Assembly: GCA_002869585.1 (NCBI GenBank)
Contig: PKUO01000103.1
Span: forward strand, 1 to 33,174
Source: Sedimenticola sp.
GTDB taxonomy: Bacteria; Pseudomonadota; Gammaproteobacteria; Chromatiales; Chromatiaceae
Direction of reading: 5' to 3'
Length of the DNA stretch: 33,174 bases
Part shown: in pieces, positions 1-9,766 of the stretch
How positions within the stretch are numbered: the stretch's first letter is position 1
Layout of the letters: the number at the start of each line of letters is the position of its first letter
Translations under genes and position numbers: made by a program
Notes under the pieces: model-generated
Database searches by the model: none
Told to the model about the DNA's origin: nothing
What the model saw: only the letters and a program-made list of their open reading frames with translations

Positions 1-1068
1 GAGGGGGCAGAGTTGGTGATTTTCAACCACTCCCTGAGCCCGAGCCAGGAGCGAAATCTGGAGCGCGAGTTCAAATGCCGTGTGATTGATCGTACCGGCC
101 TTATCCTGGATATATTCGCGCAACGTGCCCGTTCTTTTGAAGGTAAACTGCAGGTGGAGCTGGCGCAGCTGCGGCATCTTTCCACCCGCCTGGTGCGCGG
201 CTGGACACATCTGGAGCGTCAGAAGGGGGGTATCGGTCTGCGTGGACCGGGTGAAACCCAGCTGGAGACGGATCGCCGCCTGCTGAATAACCGGATAGCC
301 CAGTTGCGCCGACGTCTGGACAAGGTCGACACCCAGCGCAGTCAGGGCAGGAAGGCGAGAAACAAGGCGGAGATTCCGACGGTTTCGCTGGTTGGTTATA
401 CCAACGCCGGCAAATCGACGTTGTTCAACCGGATCACCGAGGCGAATGTCTACGCCCAGGATCAGCTGTTCGCGACCCTCGATCCGACCCTGCGCCGGGT
501 GGATCTGTCAGAGAGCGAATCGATAGTGCTGGCCGATACCGTGGGTTTCATCTCCCACCTGCCACACGAACTGGTGGCAGCGTTCCGCTCGACTCTGCAG
601 GAGACCAGCGAGGCGACTCTGTTGCTGCACGTGATCGATACCGCCAGCCCCCAGCGTGCGCTCTGCATCGCGGAAGTGAATGATGTGCTGAGCCAGATTG
701 GCGCCAAGGAGATCCCGCAAATCGAGATATATAACAAGCTCGATCTGCTGGAAAACGAGGAACCACGCGTCGAACGCGGTGAAGATGGTCTGGTCAAGCG
801 TGTCTGGTTATCTGCGCAGACTGGCGAGGGCGTGGATCTGTTGCTGGCTGCCCTGGCTGAATTTTTTCACAAGGAACATGTCAATAAGGTTGTTAAGCTG
901 GGTCCTGCCGACGGGCGGCTAAGGGCGCTTTTTTTCAAGCTCGGAAAAATCCTCTCTGAGAAAACAACCGATGATGGGGGTTGGGAAATGGAGGTGCAGC
1001 TCCCACGTAAGGAGTATGAGCGGTTGTTACAGAACGAAAATGACCTTGAAAAACGACTCATTGCCTGA
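1..1068 (+). CDS. hflX: GTPase HflX (5' truncated by window edge)
   Basis: Ribosome-associated GTPase of the HflX family, known to bind the 50S subunit and split stalled or heat-damaged ribosomes. The frame is open from base 1, so the gene begins outside the window; 355 residues are visible against about 430 in E. coli, so roughly the first 75 are missing. A TTG at base 13 is internal, not the start. Visible motifs are the HflX signature [12 protein letters not shown] (about residue 82), the P-loop GYTNAGKST (132-140), the G3 motif DTVGF (about 179) and the G4 motif NKLD (about 245). The gene stands directly upstream of hflK-hflC, as in Pseudomonas and E. coli (hfq-hflX-hflK-hflC). It ends in TGA. 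Identification is secure. Confidence 0.96.
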   Translation, partial: EGAELVIFNHSLSPSQERNLEREFKCRVIDRTGLILDIFAQRARSFEGKLQVELAQLRHLSTRLVRGWTHLERQKGGIGLRGPGETQLETDRRLLNNRIAQLRRRLDKVDTQRSQGRKARNKAEIPTVSLVGYTNAGKSTLFNRITEANVYAQDQLFATLDPTLRRVDLSESESIVLADTVGFISHLPHELVAAFRSTLQETSEATLLLHVIDTASPQRALCIAEVNDVLSQIGAKEIPQIEIYNKLDLLENEEPRVERGEDGLVKRVWLSAQTGEGVDLLLAALAEFFHKEHVNKVVKLGPADGRLRALFFKLGKILSEKTTDDGGWEMEVQLPRKEYERLLQNENDLEKRLIA

Positions 1069-1164
1069 GACCCTAGGGTCAGTCTAAAATTCGAGGTTTC
1101 CCTTGGTGCATTGGAATGTGTCATGGCTGACCAAGCAAATTCACGAAAAAAATTGGAGTACGCG

Positions 1165-2337
1165 ATGGCCTGGAATGAACCGGGTGGTGACAAAAAAGAC
1201 CCTTGGAGCGGCAAGGGCGGAGACCAGGGCCCACCAGACCTCGACGAGGTCGTAAAGAAAATGCAGGAAAAACTGGGTGGAATACTCGGAGGCAAACGTC
1301 GCGGCGGGAATGGCGGCGGTGGCTCGGAGCGACCCCCGTTTGATCCCAACTCTGCCGGTTTCAAAGGGATTGGCGCGCTCTTGGTTGTCGGTGCGATCGT
1401 ATTCGCCGGTATCAAAAGCTTTTACACCATTGCACCGGCCGAACGTGGTGTGATTCTGCGTTTCGGCGAGTACAAGGAGGTTACCCAGCCAGGGCCGCAC
1501 TTCCTGTTGCCGTTTATCGACCAGGTGATCAAGGTCAACGTGGATCAGATCTCATCATTCAGCCATAAGGCAACCATGCTTACGCGCGATGAGAATATTG
1601 TGGATATCGAGCTGACGGTTCAGTCCCGTATTCAGGATGCGGCGGATTATCTGTTCCAGGACCAAAATCCGGAAAAGACCATTCGTGACGCTACCGAGAC
1701 CGCCGTGCGAGAAACCATTGGCAAGAGCAAGCTGGACTTCATCATGACTGAAGGACGTAGCTCGGTTGCCGCGGATATCAAGAAGAATATCCAGAATATG
1801 ATCAACAGCTACAAAACCGGGCTTGAGATCACCAGTGTCAACACCCAGCCGGCAAAACCACCTGAGCAGGTTAAAGGCTCATTTGATGATGCCATCAAGG
1901 CGCGTGAGGATAAGACACGGCAGGAAAATCAGGCAGAAGCCTATGCGAACGAGGTGGTTCCTCGGGCCCGTGGTGCCGCGGCACGCCGGGTAGAGGACGC
2001 CAAGGCCTACCGTGACAAGGTGATTGCAGAATCCACCGGTGAGGCATCACGTTTTCTGGCGGTATTGGCCGAGTACGAAAAGGCTCCGGAAGTTACCCGG
2101 CAACGACTCTATCTGGATACCGTAGAAGAGGTGATGGCGAAATCCAACAAGGTGATTGTTGACGCCAAAGGCGGCAACAGCCTGATGTATCTGCCATTGG
2201 ACAAGATGATTCAGTCCTCCACGCGTACACCAGCGGTGCCTGATTACAGTTCGATCCAGAATCAGATTCAGATTCAGGATAAGGAGAACAAGCGCACACC
2301 GGTCCGCGAGGCTGATCGCAACAGGAGGACACGCTAA
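1165..2337 (+). CDS. hflK: HflK, FtsH-associated membrane protease modulator
   Basis: SPFH/Band-7 protein that forms the large HflK-HflC cage around the FtsH protease in the inner membrane. The product is 390 aa. The start is placed at ATG 1165 because the protein then begins MAWNEPGGDKKDPW, the family's usual N-terminus, with GGAG 6 bases upstream; an in-frame TTG further upstream (1111) adds unrelated residues. The Gly-rich N-terminal region is followed by one membrane segment (about residues 70-90) and the Band-7 domain (about 92-280), then a charged coiled stretch and a Gln/Arg-rich tail. The stop overlaps the hflC start by one base (TAATG), so the two are translationally coupled. Confidence 0.97.
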   Translation: MAWNEPGGDKKDPWSGKGGDQGPPDLDEVVKKMQEKLGGILGGKRRGGNGGGGSERPPFDPNSAGFKGIGALLVVGAIVFAGIKSFYTIAPAERGVILRFGEYKEVTQPGPHFLLPFIDQVIKVNVDQISSFSHKATMLTRDENIVDIELTVQSRIQDAADYLFQDQNPEKTIRDATETAVRETIGKSKLDFIMTEGRSSVAADIKKNIQNMINSYKTGLEITSVNTQPAKPPEQVKGSFDDAIKAREDKTRQENQAEAYANEVVPRARGAAARRVEDAKAYRDKVIAESTGEASRFLAVLAEYEKAPEVTRQRLYLDTVEEVMAKSNKVIVDAKGGNSLMYLPLDKMIQSSTRTPAVPDYSSIQNQIQIQDKENKRTPVREADRNRRTR

Positions 2338-3209
2338 TGAATAGCAGTAAACTTGGCGTAATAGGATTTTTACTGGCCGGTGTCGTCGGTTTTGTCTCCT
2401 CCGGACTTTTTGTCGTCAATGAGTGGGAAATGGCACTCAAGCTGCGACTTGGTGAGATCATCGACGCAAATTATGAGCCCGGACTCCACTGGCGCTGGCC
2501 GATCATCAACGATGTCGAGAAATTCGATGGCCGTATCCAGACCCTGGATTCCACCCCGGAGCGTTTTCTGACCGTCGAGAAGAAAGACGTTATCGTCGAT
2601 TCGTTCGCCAAGTGGCGTATCTCTGATGTGGCCCAGTACTTTCGCTCAACCGGCGGTAATCCGACCAAGACAGGGCGACTGCTCTCTGAGCGCATCAACA
2701 CCAGTCTGCGTAACGAGTTCGGTAAACGCACGATTCAGGAAGTGGTGTCCGGCGAACGTACCGAAATCATGCAACTGCTGTCGAAAGATGCCGATGAGAA
2801 GGCCTCTGAACTGGGTGTTGAAATCCTCGATGTGCGGGTCAAGCGTATCGATCTGCCCCCTGAGGTGAGTGATTCTGTCTACGACCGCATGCGCGCGGAA
2901 CGTGAACGTGTCGCCCGTGATCTGCGTGCCCAGGGTGCTGAGGCTGCAGAGCGAATCAGCGCGGATGCCGATCGCCAGAGCACGGTGATTCTGGCCGATG
3001 CCTTCAAGGAGTCTGAAGAGTTGCGTGGTCAGGGTGACGCCAAGGCGGCGGAGATCTACGCGCAGGCCTACAATCAGAATCGCGAGTTCTACGCCTTTTA
3101 TCGCAGTCTCAATGCCTATAAAAAGGTGTTTGCGCAGGGCGGTGATATGATGGTCCTTGAGCCTGATTCAGAATTCTTTCAGTATTTCAGGGGGCAGCAG
3201 GGCGAGTGA
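2337..3209 (+). CDS. hflC: HflC, FtsH-associated membrane protease modulator
   Basis: Partner of HflK in the inner-membrane SPFH complex that regulates FtsH. The product is 290 aa, the usual family length. An N-terminal membrane anchor (about residues 5-26, GVIGFLLAGVVGFVSSGLFV) precedes the Band-7 domain (about 25-200) and an alpha-helical tail rich in Ala, Glu and Arg. The ATG overlaps the hflK stop and has a strong AGGAGG ribosome site at 2323-2328 inside hflK. The typical E. coli type C-terminus region YRSLNAYKKVF is present. A rho-independent terminator follows about 90 bases downstream, closing the hflX-hflK-hflC unit. Confidence 0.97.
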   Translation: MNSSKLGVIGFLLAGVVGFVSSGLFVVNEWEMALKLRLGEIIDANYEPGLHWRWPIINDVEKFDGRIQTLDSTPERFLTVEKKDVIVDSFAKWRISDVAQYFRSTGGNPTKTGRLLSERINTSLRNEFGKRTIQEVVSGERTEIMQLLSKDADEKASELGVEILDVRVKRIDLPPEVSDSVYDRMRAERERVARDLRAQGAEAAERISADADRQSTVILADAFKESEELRGQGDAKAAEIYAQAYNQNREFYAFYRSLNAYKKVFAQGGDMMVLEPDSEFFQYFRGQQGE

Positions 3210-3300
3210 TTCTGGCCTGAATCGGCCGTCTTGAAATAGACAATCCGGTTCAGGTTTGGGAAAATGCAAATTCTGTCCTGACAGACTGAATACCTAACAT

Positions 3301-3325
3301 GGCCGGGTAGATCCCGGCCTTTTTT
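3301..3325 (+). terminator. Rho-independent terminator between hflC and the DUF2065 gene
   Basis: A perfect 7-bp GC stem, GGCCGGG (3301-3307) with CCCGGCC (3313-3319) and a 5-base loop, is followed at once by six T. The U-tract ends only 12 bases before the ATG of the downstream DUF2065 gene, so no promoter fits between them. Confidence 0.85.
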
Positions 3326-3337
3326 CTGGACAGTGAT

Positions 3338-3523
3338 ATGTGGCACGAACTCTGGATTGCATTGGCACTGGTGATGGTGATCGAGGGGGTTATTCCTTTC
3401 CTCAGTCCTTCCGTCATGCGCAAAATGATGCTTGCCGTGCAGCAGATGGATGATCGGGCGCTCAGAATGAGTGGGTTTGTCAGTATGGTGGCGGGTGTCG
3501 TCATGCTCTATTTAGTGAACTGA
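3338..3523 (+). CDS. DUF2065 (YjeT-family) small membrane protein
   Basis: A 61-aa inner-membrane protein with two hydrophobic segments, about residues 4-20 and 42-60, joined by a short polar loop. The N-terminus MWHELWIALALVMVIEGVIP and the PF-SP and MR-M motifs are those of DUF2065/YjeT, a family of unknown function almost always located between hflC and hisZ or purA. The gene lies 14 bases beyond a rho-independent terminator and 9 bases before the preferred hisZ start, so it probably shares an mRNA with hisZ. Its ribosome site is weak. The function is not known. Confidence 0.9.
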   Translation: MWHELWIALALVMVIEGVIPFLSPSVMRKMMLAVQQMDDRALRMSGFVSMVAGVVMLYLVN

Positions 3524-3532
3524 AGAATGATT

Positions 3533-4738
3533 ATGGACAACCAGCACTGGTTATTGCCAGAGGGCATCAATGAAGTTTTGCCCCCCAATGCCCGGGCCCT
3601 GGAAAATCTGCGTCGCGAGCTCCTGGACCTGTATGACAGCTGGGGCTATGAGCTGGTTTTTCCGCCATTTATCGAGTATTTGGAATCACTGCTCACCGGT
3701 ACCGGTGGCGATCTCGATCTGCAGACGTTCAAGCTGACCGACCAGATTACCGGCAGAACCCTGGGTATTCGCCCGGATATCACCCCCCAGGTGGCACGAA
3801 TCGATGCCCATCAGTTGCGTCGTGAGTCACCCACGAGGCTCTGCTATCTCGGCACCGTGCTGACCACCCGAGGTGACGGTTTTGCCGGATCACGCTCGCC
3901 CCTCCAGATTGGCGCAGAGCTCTATGGTCATTCCGGCGTTGAGAGTGACCTGGAGGTGGTTTGCCTGATGTTGGAGACGCTGAAGCGCACTGGCATCCAG
4001 GAGATCTACCTGGATTTGGGGCATGTCGGTATCTTCCGTGGATTGACCCGCCAGGCTGGTCTGAAAAAGCCACAGGAACTGGCGCTTTTTGAGGCCCTGC
4101 AACGTAAGGCGATACCTGAAATCAGGCAGTTGGTCGATGGATTTGATCTGAGCACCGAGATGGGTGATATGCTTACCGTTTTGGCCGAACTCAGTGGTGA
4201 CGACTGTCTGGTCCAGGCCAGGCAACGGCTTGCTAACGCCTCGGGCGAGGTTATGCAGTCACTTGATGAGCTTGAGCAGTTGGCCGCCAGGCTGGCCGCC
4301 AGAAGGCCGGATCTGCCTATTCACTTTGATCTGGGAGAGCTGCGAGGCTATCACTATCATACCGGGGTGGTGTTTGCCGCCTTCGTTCCAGGTCTCGGCC
4401 AGGAGGTCGCCCGGGGCGGACGCTATGACGAAATTGGCAAGGTTTTTGGACGGGCAAGACCGGCAAGCGGTTTCAGCGCAGATCTGAATCTGCTGTTCCG
4501 ATCAGGCCATGGCGACAGCGCAGTAACGCCAGTGGAAGCGATTTTCGCCCCGGCTGTGGACGAACAGTCGCTGATTGCACGAGTTGAACAGTTACGGGCC
4601 GAGGGGAGGCGCGTGATTTTTGCACTACCGGGGCAGTCTGGGGATGCCAGAGCCATGGGGTGCAGACAAGTCCTGGTAAAACAGGGAGAGGATTGGGTGA
4701 TCGAGGCTTCTGAAGCAGCAGGTCATTCGGAATCATAA
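3533..4738 (+). CDS. hisZ: ATP phosphoribosyltransferase regulatory subunit HisZ
   Basis: HisZ is a catalytically inactive histidyl-tRNA synthetase paralogue that assembles with the short form of HisG to make ATP phosphoribosyltransferase, the first step of histidine synthesis. Its presence implies a short-form hisG elsewhere in the genome. The product is 401 aa from ATG 3533, which has GAAG 7 bases upstream; the in-frame ATG 3527 is too close to that site and adds only two residues. Recognisable HisRS-like segments include WGYELVFPPFIEY, LGIRPDITPQVARIDAH and ARGGRYDEIGKVFGRARPA. The position between DUF2065 and purA is the standard one. Confidence 0.95.
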   Translation: MDNQHWLLPEGINEVLPPNARALENLRRELLDLYDSWGYELVFPPFIEYLESLLTGTGGDLDLQTFKLTDQITGRTLGIRPDITPQVARIDAHQLRRESPTRLCYLGTVLTTRGDGFAGSRSPLQIGAELYGHSGVESDLEVVCLMLETLKRTGIQEIYLDLGHVGIFRGLTRQAGLKKPQELALFEALQRKAIPEIRQLVDGFDLSTEMGDMLTVLAELSGDDCLVQARQRLANASGEVMQSLDELEQLAARLAARRPDLPIHFDLGELRGYHYHTGVVFAAFVPGLGQEVARGGRYDEIGKVFGRARPASGFSADLNLLFRSGHGDSAVTPVEAIFAPAVDEQSLIARVEQLRAEGRRVIFALPGQSGDARAMGCRQVLVKQGEDWVIEASEAAGHSES

Positions 4739-4756
4739 TTCAAAGTATCCAACTAG

Positions 4757-6061
<1,305 letters not shown>

Positions 6062-6099
6062 TTAGTCTTCTGACTGATACGGGAACAGTCCCCAAAAAA

Positions 6100-6130
6100 G
6101 CCGGAATCGTGAACGATTCCGGCTTTTTTT
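6100..6130 (+). terminator. Rho-independent terminator of purA
   Basis: A perfect 10-bp stem (GCCGGAATCG with CGATTCCGGC) has a TGAA tetraloop and is followed by seven T. Six A precede the stem at 6094-6099, so it could also work in the opposite direction. Confidence 0.92.
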
Positions 6131-6261
6131 ATTGGGCGAACAGCCAATTATTTATGCGAATCGAAACATACCTACTATTATTTGTTTTAAAGGGGATGTC
6201 TTAAAAAGTCTATCCAAACCTGGAGCAGTGGGGGCAGGTTTTGCAAGCAGCATCACAAAGA

Positions 6262-8739
6262 ATGAATCTCATTCTGTCTTTTTTCAGAACGTCTCTTCCT
6301 CTCTTTGCACTGATAGTTATTCTCATTCCACTGGTTGCAGGGGGCGAGGAAAAGATAGTTCATATCGGCGTGCTGGCTAAGCGGGGTGTGGTTGTCGCCG
6401 AGAAGTCCTGGGGGGCCACCGCTGATTACCTGAGCCGGAAAATTCCCGGCTATCATTTCCAAGTTGTCCCTCTGGGCTTCGATGACATTATTCCCGCCGT
6501 GGAGATGCAGCAGATCGATTTCGTTCTTGCCAATCCATCCTTCTATATTGAGCTCGAAGAAAAATACAACGTTACCCGCATTGCTACGCTCAACAACCGG
6601 GTGGGAAACCTAGTTGCCAGCCAGTTTGGCGGGGTGATCTTTTCCCTGGCTGGGCCGAACGAGATAACCCGGTTGACAGACCTGCGCGGTAAGCGGTTGA
6701 TGGCGGTCGAGGAGACCTCCTTGGGCGGTTTTCATATGGCGTGGGGAATCTTCAAGGAGCAGGGCATAGACCCCTACAAATCCCTTGATCTCTCTTTCGG
6801 TGGAACCCATGATGCGGTGGTTTATGCGGTACTCGACGGCCGAGTCGATGCGGGTACGGTGAGGACCGATACCCTGGAGCGGATGTCGGAAGAGGGGTTG
6901 ATTGCGATCGACGAGTTTCGGGTGATTGCTGCCGTTGATAATGAAGGGAGTAATTTTCCCTTTTTGCGCAGCACACCCCTCTACCCTGAGTGGCCTTTTG
7001 CCTCGGTTACATCTGTCGGGAGAGGGCTATCGTCGACTGTGGCAATCGCACTGATGCAGATGCCTTCAGACAGCCAGGCAGCGATAGATTCAAAAAGTGC
7101 GGGTTGGGGCGTTCCCCTGAACTACCAACCGGTTCATGAGCTTCTCAAGAGATTACAGATTGGGCCGTATCAGGATTATGGCCGCATCACTTACAGGGAT
7201 GTGTTTAATCTCTACTGGATCTGGTTTGTGCTGGGGTTGATGGCATTTGCGTTTCTCGGGGCCGCTATCTCCTACGTCACTCATCTGAACAATCAACTAA
7301 AAATTTCCAGAGAAAAGATCAGCGCAGCGAAAGATTTCCTGGAACAGCGCGTTCGCGAAAGAACCCAGGCATTGGCAAATACCAACAGTGACCTGGAACA
7401 GGAGATACAGGAGCGGTCAAAGGTTCAGCAACTACTGCAAAAGGTGAGTGAGGAGAATCGCTTGCTGCTCGATTCCGCCGGAGAGGGTATTTTCGGCGTT
7501 GATGTGAAGGGTAGATTGACGTTTATAAACCCGGTAGCACTCGCCTTACTGGGTAGAACCCGGCAGGAATTGTTGGGTGATTCGATGCACTCACTGACGC
7601 ACTATAAAAAGGAAAATGGTGATTTCTATCCAGAGCATGAGTGCCCGATTTACTCGGTACTGACCTCGAGAAAAACTGAAAAAGTCAGAGATGATGTATT
7701 TTGGCGCAAGGATGGCAGTTCTTTTCCTGTTGAATATACCTCAACACCCATTATCGAAAATAATCAGGTGATTGGCGTTGTGGTGGTGTTCAAGGATAGA
7801 ACCGAACAAAAAAAGATGGAACAAAAACTCCGGCAGGCGGCGGTTGTTTTTGAAACCACGGCAGAGGGCATTCTGGTTTCAGATTGCAATAATCGCATCA
7901 CCATGGTTAATCCTGCGTTTACGGCAATTACCGGATATACAGAGGCAGAGGTACTCGGCCAACATCCTGATGTGCTCAACTCAGGCTACCACCCAGAAAG
8001 GTATTACCAGGAGATGTGGGAAAAACTCAGCACAGAAGATCACTGGAGCGGCGAGATCTGGAATCGCAAGAAAAGTGGCGAGATATATCCCGAATGGTTG
8101 AGTATCAATGTTGTCAGGGATCAGGGCGGAAAGATCTCCAACTACATCGCGGTTTTCAGTGATATTTCTACAATAAAGGATTCTGAAAAGCAGCTTGAGT
8201 ATCTGGCGCATCATGATCCACTGACCAAACTGCCTAATCGCTTACTGTTGCAGGATCGCTTGTCACACGCGATAAAATCGGCACATCGCAACAAGTCACG
8301 AGTTGCCGTTCTGTTTCTTGATCTCGATAATTTCAAGACAATCAACGATACGATGGGTCATCATGTCGGCGATATATTGCTGGGTGATGTCGCCGAACGA
8401 CTGCAGGAATGTTTGCGGGAGGAGGACACGGTAGCCCGGTTTGGTGGTGATGAGTTCATCATCATTCTCGAACAGGTCCCGGATGTCGCCAGGGTTACCA
8501 ATGTTGCGGACAAGATCCTCTCCGCGATCAACAAACCCTATCCGCACAAAGATAGGGTGTTGTCCATTTCAACCAGTATTGGCATCAGCATCTATCCCGA
8601 CGATGGCGATAATTCAGAGACGTTGATAAAACGTGCCGATGCGGCAATGTATTCTGCCAAACAGCAGGGGCGGAACCGATATGCATTCCATGAAACGGCT
8701 CAGATGGCGACGAATCAGTCTCTGATGACAGAGGTCTGA
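6262..8739 (+). CDS. Membrane diguanylate cyclase: periplasmic PhnD-like sensor, two PAS, GGDEF
   Basis: Predicted cyclic-di-GMP synthase with an extracytoplasmic ligand sensor, 825 aa from ATG 6262. Domains in order are a signal anchor (about 1-27), a periplasmic-binding domain of the PhnD/TauT-like type (about 30-300, with the LANPSFYIELE and DLRGKRLMAVEETS stretches usual there), one membrane segment (about 316-340), a coiled coil (340-395), PAS 1 (about 396-505), PAS 2 (about 524-640) and a GGDEF domain (about 649-810). The active-site motif is intact (RFGGDEF, GGDEF at about 728-732). An inhibitory RxxD site (REED) lies five residues before it, so product feedback is likely. No EAL domain follows. 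TTG 6241 has a better ribosome site (GGGGGCAGG) and would add seven residues. The gene stands alone between two transcription units. The ligand is unknown. Confidence 0.88.
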   Translation: MNLILSFFRTSLPLFALIVILIPLVAGGEEKIVHIGVLAKRGVVVAEKSWGATADYLSRKIPGYHFQVVPLGFDDIIPAVEMQQIDFVLANPSFYIELEEKYNVTRIATLNNRVGNLVASQFGGVIFSLAGPNEITRLTDLRGKRLMAVEETSLGGFHMAWGIFKEQGIDPYKSLDLSFGGTHDAVVYAVLDGRVDAGTVRTDTLERMSEEGLIAIDEFRVIAAVDNEGSNFPFLRSTPLYPEWPFASVTSVGRGLSSTVAIALMQMPSDSQAAIDSKSAGWGVPLNYQPVHELLKRLQIGPYQDYGRITYRDVFNLYWIWFVLGLMAFAFLGAAISYVTHLNNQLKISREKISAAKDFLEQRVRERTQALANTNSDLEQEIQERSKVQQLLQKVSEENRLLLDSAGEGIFGVDVKGRLTFINPVALALLGRTRQELLGDSMHSLTHYKKENGDFYPEHECPIYSVLTSRKTEKVRDDVFWRKDGSSFPVEYTSTPIIENNQVIGVVVVFKDRTEQKKMEQKLRQAAVVFETTAEGILVSDCNNRITMVNPAFTAITGYTEAEVLGQHPDVLNSGYHPERYYQEMWEKLSTEDHWSGEIWNRKKSGEIYPEWLSINVVRDQGGKISNYIAVFSDISTIKDSEKQLEYLAHHDPLTKLPNRLLLQDRLSHAIKSAHRNKSRVAVLFLDLDNFKTINDTMGHHVGDILLGDVAERLQECLREEDTVARFGGDEFIIILEQVPDVARVTNVADKILSAINKPYPHKDRVLSISTSIGISIYPDDGDNSETLIKRADAAMYSAKQQGRNRYAFHETAQMATNQSLMTEV

Positions 8740-8802
8740 CAGAAGACCCGGAAAAACCGGCGGGCAGTAAAACCCTTGTGCATTATGAATGTTTATAACC
8801 AC

Positions 8803-8822
8803 CTGAATGTGGTAACTTTCAG
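8803..8822. promoter_or_regulatory. Candidate LysR-type operator dyad upstream of cbbQ
   Basis: A dyad CTGAA-N10-TTCAG lies about 130 bases before cbbQ, in the 200-base gap after the diguanylate cyclase gene. A direct repeat of TGAATGT at 8786-8792 and 8804-8810 overlaps it. The size would fit a LysR-family regulator such as CbbR, but no cbbR gene is in view and the half-sites are short. The rest of the gap is AT-rich, with no clear promoter. Confidence 0.25.
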
Positions 8823-8951
8823 ATGTATCTCTGATGAATTTCGCTATGGCTGTGGAGATGCAGTCCCTCTAAAAAACAATCAAAACAAATAGATACATTC
8901 AAAGAATCATAGCCCGCAGTTGAATGGGCTTAGGCTGAGCAGGTGGTATAC

Positions 8952-9764
8952 GTGGAGTCGACAAGCAAGTTATTGAATGAGTATTTTATCGAGCAGGAAC
9001 CTTACTATCAGCCCACGGGCAACGAGATTACCATCTTCGAGGCGGCCTACAAAAATGGTCTGCCAGTTCTGCTGAAGGGGCCTACCGGATGCGGTAAGAC
9101 CCGCTTTATGGAGTACATGGCCTGGCGTCTCAAACGACCCTTGATTACCGTCTCATGCCATGACGATCTGACCGCCTCGGATCTGGTTGGGCGCTACCTG
9201 GTGAAGGGTGGCGAGACGGTCTGGATTGATGGCCCTTTGGCCCAGGCGGTGAGGGCTGGCGGGATCTGTTATCTGGACGAGGTGGTTGAGGCACGCAAGG
9301 ACACCATGGTGGTCATCCACCCGCTGGCTGATGATCGTCGTGTCCTGCCCATGGAAAAACTGGGTAGCCTGATAGTCGCACCGAAAGAGTTCTGCCTGGC
9401 AATTTCCTACAACCCCGGTTATCAGAGTGTATTGAAAGATCTGAAGCAGAGCACACGCCAGCGTTTCATCGCCCTTGAGTTTGATTATCCCACAGCGGCG
9501 CTTGAAGCGGCCATTGTCCAGCAGGAGTCCGGCCTCGATCAGGACGTTGCCGCACGGCTTGTCAAGTTTGCCGGCATGACCCGCAATCTCAAGGGCAGTG
9601 GTCTGGAGGAGGGCGCCAGCACACGGCTGCTGGTGCATGCGGCGAAACTCATCGCCAGTGGTGTCGATCCTATCGAATCCTGTCGGGGGGCGATTGCCCA
9701 GGCCTTGACCGATGATTCTGAAATGCTGAGCGCGGTCAATGAACTCTCCTCATCGCTCTTCTGA
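8952..9764 (+). CDS. cbbQ: CbbQ/NirQ/NorQ-family MoxR AAA+ ATPase
   Basis: AAA+ ATPase that pairs with a VWA protein to remodel a target enzyme. CbbQ-CbbO releases inhibitory sugar phosphates from RuBisCO; the related NorQ-NorD pair acts on nitric oxide reductase. The product is 270 aa from GTG 8952, chosen because AGGTGG lies 5 bases upstream; GTG 8943 is the alternative. Visible motifs are Walker A GPTGCGKT (about 42-49), the family stretch [14 protein letters not shown], Walker [12 protein letters not shown] (about 103) and the sensor region SYNPGYQS with LKQSTRQRF. The gene is followed 2 bases later by its VWA partner. The CbbQ assignment over NorQ rests on close resemblance of these stretches to CbbQ and on the long partner protein. 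No RuBisCO gene is in this window. Confidence 0.88.
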   Translation: MESTSKLLNEYFIEQEPYYQPTGNEITIFEAAYKNGLPVLLKGPTGCGKTRFMEYMAWRLKRPLITVSCHDDLTASDLVGRYLVKGGETVWIDGPLAQAVRAGGICYLDEVVEARKDTMVVIHPLADDRRVLPMEKLGSLIVAPKEFCLAISYNPGYQSVLKDLKQSTRQRFIALEFDYPTAALEAAIVQQESGLDQDVAARLVKFAGMTRNLKGSGLEEGASTRLLVHAAKLIASGVDPIESCRGAIAQALTDDSEMLSAVNELSSSLF

Positions 9765-9766
9765 CG

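Noticed and set aside
6132-6380. Possible 82-aa gene before the diguanylate cyclase
   Set aside because: It overlaps the signal-anchor coding part of the larger gene in another frame and has no ribosome site or recognisable content.
8755-8780. CCGG-A5-CCGG repeat after the first GGDEF gene as a terminator
   Set aside because: The stem is only four pairs and no T-run follows.
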